From the NCBI GenBank assembly GCA_913061105.1, contig CAJXVJ010000008.1:1-36104 (forward strand): a DNA stretch of 36,104 nucleotides, given 5' to 3'. Every line of letters starts with the position of its first letter. The first letter of the stretch is position 1. This DNA comes from an uncultured Alcanivoracaceae bacterium. Its GTDB lineage: Bacteria; Pseudomonadota; Gammaproteobacteria; Xanthomonadales; Marinicellaceae. Under the pieces are notes generated by a model. The model was not told the DNA's origin, did not search any database, and was given only the letters and a program-made list of their open reading frames with translations. A program made the position numbers and the translations under genes. Shown here one piece after another: positions 15,763 through 27,100 of this stretch.

Positions 15763-16656
15763 TTAGAACGGATATTGACCGTTGGTGACACTGATAACAT
15801 GTTGTTTGAATAATTCATCAGAACCCACGAGATCAAGTTGAATAAATTTATCAAATTCTATTTGGCATGAAAATATTTTATGCCTATCAAAACGAGAAGT
15901 TCTTAAATAGTGTAGCAGAATAATTTTATCCATTTCATCTCTTTGTACAGAATCGGCATTCCTGTCATTAGGATAGTTGTATCTCATGGGTAATGCTTCA
16001 TGAGGCAGACTTAGTTCATCAATTGCTAAAGCAAGACTGACCTGTGAGCAAAAGAATGGCCCCACGATTTCTGCAGTTTTTTCTAATAAGAGAATGTCCT
16101 GTTGACAAGCTTGTTTCAATAAATGTGGAGGGCCGGCTAAAAAACCGTAGTTAATATAAAAAGGGGTTTCATTTTTGCCATTACCTGGTTTTATTGTATA
16201 ACTGTGATTGATTTGTATTTCTCTGCCTAAAACATGTTGAGAGATTTCTTGCCAACTTTTTTCAATTGGAATTTTTTGATGCGCGATGACACCATATAAA
16301 GCTGGATACTCCATGCATTTTTTTATTAATTCAGGAAAAGGCCTAAACAGTAATGTGTCAGCGTCAACTAATATGGCCATGTCTGCATCTGGCCTGATTA
16401 ATTCATAGCGGTGATAATGTTGGGCACTGTGACTGATATTATTTTGTAATTTATCATATGACCATTCGATTTGAATGTTTTCAAAATAGGGCACCCATTT
16501 TAATGGAATTTCCTCTTTAATGTGATCACCAAAAGTCGCCACTAATCTGGCATCTTTATAGATTCCACCAAGCCTATCAAGGCAGATTCTAAAAAAGGCT
16601 ATTTGAGAACAAAATGCATCATTTGGTGTGCCGCAAATTAAAAAGTCTAGTTTCAT
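15763..16656 (-). CDS. Putative GT-A type glycosyltransferase
   Basis: A 297-residue soluble protein that begins with a beta strand, LDFLICGTPND. It carries an aspartate pair in MAILVDADTLLFRPF (D98-x-D100), the metal and nucleotide-sugar binding signature of GT-A glycosyltransferases. Later segments, YINYGFLAGP and ILLHYLR, resemble the C-terminal part of GT8-like enzymes, where a histidine completes metal binding. No transmembrane segment is seen. The donor and acceptor are unknown. The gene faces the DegT aminotransferase tail to tail with a 23-base gap. GAAAGA lies a few bases upstream of its ATG. Confidence 0.6.
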   Translation of the reverse strand: MKLDFLICGTPNDAFCSQIAFFRICLDRLGGIYKDARLVATFGDHIKEEIPLKWVPYFENIQIEWSYDKLQNNISHSAQHYHRYELIRPDADMAILVDADTLLFRPFPELIKKCMEYPALYGVIAHQKIPIEKSWQEISQHVLGREIQINHSYTIKPGNGKNETPFYINYGFLAGPPHLLKQACQQDILLLEKTAEIVGPFFCSQVSLALAIDELSLPHEALPMRYNYPNDRNADSVQRDEMDKIILLHYLRTSRFDRHKIFSCQIEFDKFIQLDLVGSDELFKQHVISVTNGQYPF

Positions 16657-16837
16657 GTCTTTCTTTTGAATTATTCAGTAAGACATTATTATTCCATGAA
16701 GCGCATCAGTCAACAGATACTCAAATGAGATTTGATAAAATGATGAAAGTGTGATTTCTTTGATAATATGAAATTAAACTTTACAAGTCATAAATTATTC
16801 TACAAAATATTCTCACCAATATACACTTTTAAATAAT

Positions 16838-17548
16838 ATGGTTGACTTAGGAAAATATTACAATCGCCGTGTACATGAACTGGGTCATGGCTCTCACTTG
16901 CTGCAAGTTGGACACAGTATCAATGGATCTGCTATTTCTCAACTTGATGTTGATGTGATCATCAATGACATCACCAATGGGTTGTCACTTAATAAAAATG
17001 ACAGTTTATTAGATCTTTGTTGCGGTAATGGTGCCATTACGCATAAATTATCAAAAACATGTAGAAATATTGTGGCCATTGATTTATCAAAAGAATTGAT
17101 ATCAATAGCAAAAAAACAATTTTCAGCTGAAAATATTATTTATGAACACAGGGATGTCTATTCGTTAACCAAACAATTTGGTCATTCATTAAATATAAAT
17201 AAAGTGTTGATGTTTGCCGCATTACAACATTTTAAAAAGAATGATTTGGCAGATTTATTATTATTGATATTTTCAATTTGTGGAAGTGACACTCGAATAT
17301 TCTTTGGATTTGTAACAGATAACAGCTACAAATGGAAATTCCATAATTCCCCAAAGAAAAAAATATTATATTACACGAGAAGACTATTAAAGTATGACAA
17401 AATGGGAACATGGTGGCAGAAAGATTATATTGCTGAAGTATGTCATTCATTGAACTTGACTTGTACATTTCAATCCGTTTTGAAAGGTTGTTATGGTTAC
17501 CCATATCGGTTTCATTGCACTATACAAAAAGAAGAAGGTTTGTCGTGA
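16838..17548 (+). CDS. Class I SAM-dependent methyltransferase
   Basis: A 236-residue methyltransferase. The SAM motif I is LLDLCCGNGAIT (57-68), followed by the acidic motif II strand IVAIDLSKELISIA and the post-motif segment NINKVLMFAALQHF. The C-terminal half is rich in aromatic and basic residues and gives no substrate clue. The UbiE/small-molecule group is the closest general match. It overlaps the sulfotransferase gene by four bases (GTGA at 17545-17548), so the two products are made together and probably act on the same molecule. The ATG lacks a clear ribosome site. Confidence 0.8.
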   Translation: MVDLGKYYNRRVHELGHGSHLLQVGHSINGSAISQLDVDVIINDITNGLSLNKNDSLLDLCCGNGAITHKLSKTCRNIVAIDLSKELISIAKKQFSAENIIYEHRDVYSLTKQFGHSLNINKVLMFAALQHFKKNDLADLLLLIFSICGSDTRIFFGFVTDNSYKWKFHNSPKKKILYYTRRLLKYDKMGTWWQKDYIAEVCHSLNLTCTFQSVLKGCYGYPYRFHCTIQKEEGLS

Positions 17549-18495
17549 AGACAATTTATTTACATATAGGAATTGGAAAAACCGGCACTTCCTCTATTCA
17601 ACAGCATTTGGCTAATTATCATAAAGAATACTTGTTGAATGATTTGAGGTATATCCAATGCACAGGTGGTATCACTGGAGATGGACATCAGAACTTTGCT
17701 AAATCATTCATCTTTGATGTGCCAGATTATATGCATATTTCAGATCAAGTTATGAACAGCAGAGATGAAGTGAAAAGCGAATTGGTTTGTGCATCTGAAA
17801 AAAACATTTTATTGAGTTCTGAAAATTTTCAATTGGCTTCACCACTTGAAATTAAGAAATATTTTTTGAGTATTAACCAAGACTACAAATTTAAAATCAT
17901 ATTGTTTGTTCGATCTCAAGAGGAGCTGGCTGAATCTGAATACAATCAAATTGTAAAAGTCAGGCTTGAAAAAAGATCATTTTTTAACTATATAAACAGT
18001 GAGTTTGATGGCGATTTTATGCGATTAGCCAGTGAATGGGAAGGTGTTTTTGGTAGAGAAAATTTAATGTGTAAAATATATGATGCAAAGCAGAAGACAG
18101 CAATCAACGATTTATTAGATTGCATTTCTGGACCTAATCCTTCTTATACAAAAAATAAAAACACAGCACATTCCATTGAAAATACTTCTTTAGGGATCTC
18201 TGCTTTAACAATAAAGAGGATGATCAATAGATTATCAGCAGACAACTCAAGTAATATGCACATTGAGCTTCCAAAGGTAATCGTGGATTTAATTGGTTTA
18301 AATGATTGTCCTGCGTTGATGATGGACAGTAATCAGGCTAAGCAATTCAGACTGCGTTTTAAAAAATCTAATATTCAGTTCAGTAAAAGATATTTGGGTA
18401 AAAAAATGATTTTTTTGGGTGGTCAAAGATACGATGATCAAGAAAGAGACCGTATTATTAATATTGTTGATCAGCTTATCGGCATAAGGAAGTGA
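17545..18495 (+). CDS. PAPS-dependent sulfotransferase family protein
   Basis: A 316-residue cytosolic sulfotransferase-like protein. The 5'-phosphosulfate loop is LHIGIGKTGTSSIQQHL (6-22, core GKTGTSS). The 3'-phosphate site is FVRSQEELAES, with R123 and S131 eight residues apart as in the family. I chose the GTG at 17545 over an upstream in-frame ATG at 17440 because AGAAGG lies 6 bases before it, it overlaps the methyltransferase stop as GTGA, and homology starts at once with MKTIYLHIG. The acceptor is unknown; a lipid, glycan or small molecule also modified by the coupled methyltransferase is likely. It would draw on the same PAPS pool that CysH reduces. Confidence 0.8.
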   Translation: MKTIYLHIGIGKTGTSSIQQHLANYHKEYLLNDLRYIQCTGGITGDGHQNFAKSFIFDVPDYMHISDQVMNSRDEVKSELVCASEKNILLSSENFQLASPLEIKKYFLSINQDYKFKIILFVRSQEELAESEYNQIVKVRLEKRSFFNYINSEFDGDFMRLASEWEGVFGRENLMCKIYDAKQKTAINDLLDCISGPNPSYTKNKNTAHSIENTSLGISALTIKRMINRLSADNSSNMHIELPKVIVDLIGLNDCPALMMDSNQAKQFRLRFKKSNIQFSKRYLGKKMIFLGGQRYDDQERDRIINIVDQLIGIRK

Positions 18496-18507
18496 AGTTT
18501 TTTATTT

Positions 18508-19254
18508 TCAATTGATTAGTGAATATTCAGATAAGTGTTGTTGGGTTTTTCTTTTACCACAATTCATGAGAACATCAATAATAGATAAATTTTCTATGAA
18601 TGAATTGGATTTTTTTTGATGATAACTAATTGTGTTCATCTTGATAAAGTTTAATTTAATGTTTTCTTGTTCAAATAAATTTGGATCATAAAGTTTTTTC
18701 CCTCCGATTGCATTAATGTAATGATTTGAATTGTAATGTTTGCAAATTTCAAAAATTCTGACTTCTTTTCGATACAATATACCGCCATCTATGTATTGAT
18801 TACTTTGCAAGTCTTTCTCTAATTCATTAATTTTACAATCTGAGATTATTTTAGTTTTTATACCAATATGCGAAGATATTTTGTTGATGCTATACGCGTT
18901 AATTTCAGAAATGAACTGAGAGTTAATTTGAAGGCATGAATTTATGACATCCATTGTTTCTTCAAAAAAAGGGCTGTGTTTATATTCGTGATGAAGCAGA
19001 TTTAGGAGTTTCTTTTTCCATTTATTGTTTGATACTTTAATCTCTTTTATAAGCTTATTGGAACTTTGTTTCTCTAAGGGCAGGGTGAAAAATTTTGATC
19101 CTTCCTGGTTTGAGAGTAATTTGTTTCTATTTATCCATCCTTTTTTAATAAAATTTATATCATCATACAGAATAAAAATGTCAGCCTCATTGATTAATTG
19201 GTAATAGCCCAAATAAGGAAAAAAATAAGGTTGCATAATTGCAATTTTTGTCAT
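18508..19254 (-). CDS. WbqC family protein
   Basis: A 248-residue member of the WbqC family, recognised by the N-terminus IAIMQPYFFPYLGYYQLINEADIFILYDD followed by GWINRNKLL and FFTLPLEKQ. WbqC-like genes are found in O-antigen and other surface-polysaccharide clusters, often beside DegT aminotransferases; the reaction is not established with confidence. It ends 12 bases from the convergent sulfotransferase gene. Its ATG lies about 20 bases beyond the terminator of the upstream tail-fibre-like gene, with no clear ribosome site or promoter, so its transcription start is uncertain. Confidence 0.85.
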   Translation of the reverse strand: MTKIAIMQPYFFPYLGYYQLINEADIFILYDDINFIKKGWINRNKLLSNQEGSKFFTLPLEKQSSNKLIKEIKVSNNKWKKKLLNLLHHEYKHSPFFEETMDVINSCLQINSQFISEINAYSINKISSHIGIKTKIISDCKINELEKDLQSNQYIDGGILYRKEVRIFEICKHYNSNHYINAIGGKKLYDPNLFEQENIKLNFIKMNTISYHQKKSNSFIENLSIIDVLMNCGKRKTQQHLSEYSLIN

Positions 19255-19275
19255 GATACTGTGGTGTATTTATTC

Positions 19276-19314
19276 AAAAAAAAAGCCGTATCAATCAAAA
19301 ATTGATACAGCTTT
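19276..19314 (-). terminator. Rho-independent terminator of the tail-fibre-like gene
   Basis: AAAGCCGTATCAAT (19282-19295) pairs with ATTGATACAGCTTT (19301-19314) with one mismatch around the loop CAAAA. On the minus strand the stem is followed by nine U (A run at 19276-19284). It lies 21 bases past the stop of the gene at 19335-20945 and just before the start of the WbqC gene. Confidence 0.88.
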
Positions 19315-19334
19315 ATGATTTTTAAACTAAAAAA

Positions 19335-20945
19335 TTATTTAGATTCTAATTTTGCTAATCTTTCTTCTATTGATTCAAGCTTCTTAGTTTTCTCAGATAA
19401 TTTTTCATTAAGTTGAGCAATATAAATGTGTGCTTTTTCAAGCTCATTTAGCATTCCACCTGTTTTTTCAGTAATGTTGAACGGCTCATTTTCAATAGTT
19501 GGACCGACATTTGGAAGGTAACTATTGGCATACATTTGTTCTGCATGCTCTTCAATTGTAGGCAGTTTATAGTCATCAGAGAATACCAAGTCACAACCAG
19601 CAGGTTGTGCAGTTGTACTACATGTGGTTCCTGTTGTAGTTAATGTGCCATTAATTGACAAATTACCAGCTGTTGTTAGTCTCATTACACCGCCATCATC
19701 ATGCGCAATATTAAAAGAAGTTCCAGCTGAGTTTTCATGGGTTAAATACCATGATTTGGCCGCATCTGTGTTGGTCATAGTGATATAAGAACCACCATTG
19801 TTTGACATGGTTAACATGCCTCTTCCAGATGCTGTTCCACTTACGTCTTCAATTTTTAATTGGGCTGTTCCATCAGTTCTTCTTACATGTAAACTTGAAC
19901 TTGGTGATGATGAACCTATACCTACATTACCACCTGCTGCTACATCAATAGCGCTACTTGGAGCACCTGGACGAATTCTAAATGGCAATGTGCTGCCATT
20001 TGTGACATCTCTAATAAAAAAGTTGGCTTCATTACCTGCAAGGTCCCACGTTTGAGGAGTAAAGCCACTTGATCCATCTTGTTCTAAGCGTAATGTCGGT
20101 GTGTTTCCATCTTTAACATGTACTTGAACTACAGGAGTTGAAGTACCAACACCAATTCTTCCGCCATCATCAACATAAAGTGAATGAGAAGGTGCGCCGT
20201 ACTCAACTGTGAATGGCGTAGCTCCGTTATCAATACTATCTATTGAAAATTTGTTTGCGCCGCCATTTGCTGAATCATTAAATGTAATTTGCCAGTCCAC
20301 TGTTGGAAATGAAGACGTTGTGCTGGTGTCTTGGGCTTTAATGCGCAAATTATTTTCTTTTAATCGCAATGTATCAAACCCAAAACTTTCTCCATTGACG
20401 CAATCTTGGCCAATACAGGCACTGCCATCAACAATTAAATCATCTAAGATCTGTTGATCACGTGAAGTAGGTGGCTCATCTTGGTCAACCGACGCACGAC
20501 TACTTTTATTGGTCTCCGTAGATGGGTCGACAAGATTTTTGTCTGCCAATAAATCATCAGCTATGGTGAATACACCAGAAAGTGATTTGTTTTGTGATTC
20601 ATAGGTTTTGGTATATTCAGAAGACAATTCTTTATCATTCAATTGTCTAATGTCTTTAGATAATTGGCCAGACATGTAGACAGGTGTGAGTTCATATTTA
20701 TATAGTCCATTTTCAAGTTTGTTAATGCCCAACATTTCTGCAGTTAAGGAAAAGTCTCCGTTGCTAACATTGAATGTTTTTAATTGTCCATTAGGTATAC
20801 GTACCTTAGCTATATATTGAATTGAATCTAATTCGTCAAAAATTATGCTTTTATCTTGTTGTTTAATTTCTAATGCATTTGCACCAGTGGCTAAAATAAG
20901 TGCGCTTGTGAGTAAACTGAGCTTAAAGTGAGTGTGTTTTATCAT
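19335..20945 (-). CDS. Exported tail-fibre-like repeat protein with C-terminal coiled coil
   Basis: A 536-residue exported protein of unknown function. The signal peptide is residues 1-24 (cleavage after ANA). An N-terminal region of about 180 residues is unassigned. Two related units of about 80 residues then share the pattern TPF or LPF ... GAPS ... GG-(R/N)-(I/V)-G-(V/I)-G-S/T-S-x-P ... (V/L)HV, seen in phage tail fibres and similar beta-rich trimers. The C-terminal part, DLVFSDDYKLPTIEEHAEQM...LPNV...GGMLNELEKAHIYIAQLNEKL, ends in a coiled coil. It resembles the tail of many Bacteroidota fibre-like proteins (DYVF.xDYxL.SLEEVExYI...HLPGIP). I chose the ATG at 20945 because GGGGA lies 6 bases before it; an ATG four codons upstream is possible. 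It is divergent from the giant repeat protein and ends in a strong terminator. Confidence 0.7.
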   Translation of the reverse strand: MIKHTHFKLSLLTSALILATGANALEIKQQDKSIIFDELDSIQYIAKVRIPNGQLKTFNVSNGDFSLTAEMLGINKLENGLYKYELTPVYMSGQLSKDIRQLNDKELSSEYTKTYESQNKSLSGVFTIADDLLADKNLVDPSTETNKSSRASVDQDEPPTSRDQQILDDLIVDGSACIGQDCVNGESFGFDTLRLKENNLRIKAQDTSTTSSFPTVDWQITFNDSANGGANKFSIDSIDNGATPFTVEYGAPSHSLYVDDGGRIGVGTSTPVVQVHVKDGNTPTLRLEQDGSSGFTPQTWDLAGNEANFFIRDVTNGSTLPFRIRPGAPSSAIDVAAGGNVGIGSSSPSSSLHVRRTDGTAQLKIEDVSGTASGRGMLTMSNNGGSYITMTNTDAAKSWYLTHENSAGTSFNIAHDDGGVMRLTTAGNLSINGTLTTTGTTCSTTAQPAGCDLVFSDDYKLPTIEEHAEQMYANSYLPNVGPTIENEPFNITEKTGGMLNELEKAHIYIAQLNEKLSEKTKKLESIEERLAKLESK

Positions 20946-21142
20946 GTTATTCCCCATAAAGTTATAATGTAAATATCACTGATTTATCAATGAATCCTTA
21001 ATTTTACCATATATATGATTTTTTTTGTGTTGTTTTTTGAGAAATTATATGGTGCTAAATAAAGATAAAATTAATTTCATTTTGATTAAATATAATATAC
21101 AATTATTATTCAATATTTTATCTATATTTTCTTGGGGGAATT

Positions 21143-24100
21143 ATGTCTTTGACTAGAGCAAAAAGTGTATCATTATTAAACCTATTATTTTTATTTATTT
21201 CATTTGCCTCATATGCAGGAGGACCAATTGGAGCTGATTTAAATATCAATTTTAATTCTAATACAATTGGGCCAGGCTCAAATAGCCAATTAACTTATAC
21301 ATTTACTGGCGTTGGACCTGGAATTGTTACAGACATAGCAGTGACAAATACATTCCCTGCAGCTGTTGTCTTATCGTCGTCAGCTAATCCTGTTAGTGAT
21401 TGTAATGGTGCAGTTGTAACTGCTCCTAATGGGGGCAGTATCGTTACAATTAGTGATATTTCACTGCCAATGGGTTCTTTTTGTACTGTAGTTGTTAATG
21501 TCACCAGTTCAACGCCAGGTGTACATACGAATACTACTGATAATGTTACAACAAGTGAAGGTACAAGCATTTCTGCCACAGACGATTTGACTGTTGTAAC
21601 CGATCGCCCTGGGTTTACAAAAAGTTTTTCACCAAATACAGTTGGTCTGGGTGCACCAAGTACTTTAACTTTTACCATTGATAATACTGCAAATACCAGT
21701 AATGTCACATTTATACAATTTACTGACATGATGCCATCTGGTATGGTTGTGGCCTCCCCATCAGCGGCCTCTACAACATGTGGTGGTCAAACTGTAACTT
21801 TAACTGCTATTTCTGGTTCTGATCAAATTAATTTTCAATCATTTGGTGCTAATTTTGCTGGCTTTGAATCTGTAGTTGCTGGTGCATCATGTGCTATAAC
21901 CGTTGATATTATAGCCGGGGCTGTTGGCCAATTAATCAATCAATCAAGTGATTTGAATGTAAGAATTAATGGAGATTTTACTGATCTAAACAGTGGATTT
22001 GCAATAGATGAGCTTAATGTTAATATTCAAACAGTCATCTTATCTAAAGACTTTGTTGATGATCCCATAGTGCCAAGTGGAACAGGTACCCTTAGATTTA
22101 CCATTCTTAATACAGACAGAAATAATGCCACTAGCAATATGGCATTTATCGATGACTTAAGCGCTGTGTTACCAGGACTTGTAGCAATTGGTTTACCTCA
22201 ATCTAATGTTTGTGGTGCTGGTTCTTCATTAACAGGTTCTGGAATAATCAATTTATCAGGTGGAAACTTACCTCCAGAAGGTGAATGTAGTTTTGATGTG
22301 ACAGTGCAAGTTCCAGCTGCCGCTGGTCAGTACACCAACACGACTTCTAACCTTACTGGAGATTTAAATGGCAGTGGGTTTACATCCAATCCTGCGGTGG
22401 CTGATTTATTTGTTGAACCAGGACCAATCTTAACCAAACAATTTACTGATGATCCAGTTGGTGCAGGCGGAACAGTAAATCTTGAGTTCACTGTTACAAA
22501 TACCAGTACTACAGATATGGCAACAAATATTAGCTTTATTGATGAGTTGACGACTTTTTTGCCATTTCCAGTAGCTGTGACATTACCGACTAATCCTAAC
22601 CCTCCATGTGGTGCCGGATCAGCTATGAGTTTATCGTTTATTAATACTGACAGACAAGGTTTGTTATTAACAGGTGGATCATTGGCTGCTGGTGCTAGTT
22701 GTACATTTTCAGTCGATATCGATATCCCCAATGATTTACCTAATGGAATTTATACCAATACAACCGAAAATCCGACTGCCACTGTTAACGGTGTTACTTA
22801 TAATGGCAAGCCTGCTACGGATGATTTGGTAGTTGTTGCTGCACCGCAATTGAGCAAAGAATTTACAGACGACCCAGTCATTTCGGGAAGTAATGTGACA
22901 TTAGAGTTTACATTAACACATGATGGTTTTGCACCTGCTGATGCCAGTAATATCACATTTACAGATGATTTAAATACGACCTTGGCTGGTTTATCAGCAT
23001 CGGGTTTACCACTAACGGACATTTGTGGTGTTGGATCAAGTATTTCAGGAACAACTAATTTAACTTTCACTGGCGGGCTATTAGCACCAGGTGAAACATG
23101 TACATTTAATGTAACATTGGGTGTACCAGCGAATGCACTATCAGGTCAGTATCCAAATATCACAAGCACAATAACAGCTGATGTCTTGGGTGTTAGTGCT
23201 AATGGGAATCCTGCCTCAGATGTTTTAAATATTGCCAACATCTCTTTCACTAAAGAGTTTTTAGATGATCCAGTTATTCCTGGTGGAAACACATTGCTGA
23301 GATTTACCATCGATAACAGTGCCAATACTCAAGATGCTACAGGGGTGTTTTTTACAGATAATTTAAATGCTACATTAGCAGGATTGTCAAATACTTCAGG
23401 TATGGCTACAGTGAACACCTGTGGTGGTACATTGTCAGGTACTACCTTTTTGATATATGTGGGTGGTAGCGTTACTGCTGGAAGCTCATGCACCATTGAA
23501 GTAGAGTTATTGGTTCCTCCAGGTTCAAGCACTGGTGACTATACAAATATTAGTAGTAGTTTAAACGCGACTATTGGTGGGGGTACTGTTATATTGCCAC
23601 CAGCAATTGACGATTTAATGGTGTCTTCTGATGTTTTATTGTTTTCAAAAGAATTTACTGACGATCCAGTCGCACCTGGAAGTAATGTGACCCTTGAATT
23701 TATCATAGAAAATATTGACCCTAATAATACTGTATCAAATATTGGATTTACCGATGACTTAGATGCAACACTCACTGGATTGGTATTAGATACGCCAATA
23801 TCTAATACATGTGGAGGCATGGGTTCAGGAACATCAGTATTTACATATGCTGGCGGTTCTTTAGCTCCCATGAGCAGTTGTACAATTCAATTAAGTCTGA
23901 TAGTTCCTGCTGGGGCAACCAGTTCAGTTAATACCAATATTACCAATCAAATTACTGGTACAGCAGGTGGTTTACCAGTAAATGGTAATGTGGCAATGGA
24001 TGATTTGTTGGTTAACTTAGTCACATTCAGTAAATCTTTTGATGGTCCAACTACTGCAACTGGTACTCCAGTCTTAACGTATACCATTACAAATTTAGAT

Positions 24101-27100
24101 GCCAGCAATCCAGTTGCTGACCTACAATTTAACGATGATCTTGATGCTGTAGTTTCCGGCTTAGTAGCCACAGGATTACCAGTCAGCAATACTTGTGGTG
24201 TTGGATCGACTGTAGCAGGGACATCATTTTTAACTTTTTCTGGCGGCAATTTACCTGCCAGTGGGTTCTGTGAGTTTATGGTGAACCTTGTTGTACCAAA
24301 CAATGCTACTGCAGGGACATATCCAAGTACCAGTAGTGATTTAACTGTATCTGGTCTTCTAGTTTCTATACCTGCTACAGCTGATTTGGTTATTGAGCCT
24401 GCACCAACTTTTGCTAAATCATTTGCACCTGGTTCCATTGGACTCAATCAAAACAGTACCTTAAGTTTCAGCATCGACAATACAGCCAGTCTGTTATCAG
24501 CAACAGGCTTAGATATGACAGATAACTTACCTGCAGGGATGATTGTGGCATCGCCATCAATCACCACAAATACTTGTGGAGGAACATTGACGGCGACTGC
24601 TGGTACTGGTGTTATCAGTTTAACCAATGGTTCTGTTGCGGTAATGGGCAGTTGTAATTTACAAGTAGACGTTATTGGTACAGCTGTGGGTATGTTAGTT
24701 AATACCACAGGTGATTTAACCTCCAGTTCGGGAAATAGTGGGACAGCCAATGATACATTGTTGGTTAATCCACAACCTGGATTTAGTAAATCATTTGCAC
24801 CAGATCCAGTGTTTATCGGAGGCATCAGTATATTAACCTTTAATATTGATAATTCTGCCAGTACCGTTGTGACAACAGCGCTAAACTTTACGGATACTTT
24901 GCCTGCAGGATTGGCTGTTTCGACACCCAGTAATGCGACCACAACTTGTACGGGCGGTATCTTAACAGCGGTTCCTGCCTCTACAATGATTACTTATGCC
25001 TCAGGGTCGGTTAACAATGCCGTTTCTTGTACTGTTAGTGTAGATGTTGTGGCTGTTTCAGCGGGTAATTTGATGAATGTATCAGGTGATCTGACTTCCT
25101 CGTTAGGAAATAGTGGCAATGCCACAGATACAATAGTAGTCAATCCTCCACCGACTTTTGTTAAGGTATTTAATCCAGATGTTATTATTCCAAATGGTGT
25201 AAGTAATTTGACATTTACTATTGATAATACAGTCAGCACTGTTAATGCAACTGGCATTGATTTTACTGATAATTTACCAGTGGACCTATCAGTTGCAACT
25301 CCTTCCAATATTGCCAATACTTGTACTGATGGCACATTAACAGCTGTATCTGGCACAACAGTAATCAGTTACTCTGGTGGTACACTTAATTCAGGAGTCA
25401 CTTGTTTGATTTCAGTTGATGTGACATCATCAACAGTGGGTAATCACATGAATTTGACAGGTGATTTGACTTCAAATCATGGTAATAGTGGCCCAGCAAT
25501 GGCCAACTTGTTGGTAACTAATACACCAGTATTTAGCAAAGCATTTACCAATATCAATGATGTTATTAACAATCCAAACACATTAACATTTAGCATAAAT
25601 AATAGCGCAAATAATAATGCTATTGGAGGATTAGGTTTTACTGATAATATGCCAGCTGGCTTTACTGTTGCCAACCCTGCTAATATAACCAATACGTGTA
25701 CTGGAGGAACCATTACTGCTGCAAGTTCTAGTACTTCTATTATTTATAGTGGAGGCTCAGTAGCTGCTAATTTAACTTGTACTATTTCTGTTGATGTAAT
25801 CGCATCAATGACTGGACAATTTACAAATACCACCTCTGTTCTTTTGACAGAATTAGGAAATGGTAATGTGGCAACAGCTGATATCACCATTAGTTCTGTA
25901 CCTTTGTTTGCAAAATCCTTTGTGCCAAATATTATCGCCCCAGGAGGTGTAAGTACATTAAGTTTTGTTATCGATAATACTGCAAATGTTATAGATACGA
26001 ATAATTTTGCTTTTGTTGATAATTTCCCTGCAGGTTTAACTGTAGCTCCAGTAGCAAATATTGCAAACACTTGTGTCAGTGCTACAATCACAGCTGTTAC
26101 TGGGTCAGGTTCAATTACAGTTTCAAATGGCACGGTTGCAGCTAATAGTACTTGTCAGATCAGTGTTGACGTAACCAGCACCACTTCTGGCTTTTATACC
26201 AATGTAACAGGAGACTTAACATCTGATGCGGGTAATAGCGGAACAGCTACAGCAGACTTAAATGTTACAGGTGGTTTAACTTTTAATAAAACTTATGCAA
26301 GTTTTGTGACTCCAGGTGGCAATGTAACATTGAGTTTCTTAATTGAAAATACAACCAATACAGATGCTGACAATATATCATTCTCTGATAATCTTGGTGC
26401 AGTGATATCTGCTAATGCTATAAACCTACCATTAGATAATATTTGTGGAGTGGGTTCACAAATGACAGGGTCACCAGGAGGATTGATTCAGTTTACTAAC
26501 GGGTCATTGGTTTCAGGTGACAGTTGTCAAATTGATGTCGTTGTTCAAATAGATCCATCTGTATTACCGGGTGTATATACCAATACAACCAGTCCATTGA
26601 CTGCTGAATTTAATTCAAATGTCATTGTTACGGGACCAGCTTCGGATGATTTTACTGTAGTGGCTGCTCCAGTGATTAATAAGTCATTCCAAGGTGGCAC
26701 GATTACTGCTGGTGACACGATTGAACTGACTTTCAGTATCACTAACAATGCGCCAGTTGAAGCCACACAAATTTCATTCAGTGATGATTTAAATGCCTTT
26801 ATTGCAGGCAGTACTGGAGTCAACTTACCGCAAAATGATGTATGTGGAGTTGGATCTAGTATTTCGGGTACTTCAACATTGTTATTCCAAAATGGTACAT
26901 TGGCGGCAAATTCAAGTTGTCAATTTAGTGTATTCATTACCATACCTATGAACACATCTACTAGCCAATATGTCAATGTTACAAGCGCTTCATCCGCAAA
27001 CTATAGTGGTCTCAATGTGGTAGGTGGCAACCAATCAATTGGTAGCGCTACCTTGATAGTAAACGGTTTTGTCTATCAAGTACCTCTGTTTGATAACTGG

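Noticed and set aside
17440-17544. Upstream ATG extending the sulfotransferase by 35 residues
   Set aside because: The extension lies wholly inside the methyltransferase coding sequence and translates to an unrelated hydrophobic/basic stretch. GTG 17545 has a good ribosome site and the family start.
19335-20945. Prophage remnant, because of the tail-fibre-like motifs
   Set aside because: There is no other phage gene nearby, and the protein carries a signal peptide, so a secreted bacterial protein is more likely.
21295-26823. A series of long minus-strand reading frames, several over 100 residues, inside the giant repeat gene
   Set aside because: They recur in the same relative frame in each repeat, have repetitive Val/Thr/Pro-rich translations, and have no family resemblance; they are shadows of the plus-strand repeats.
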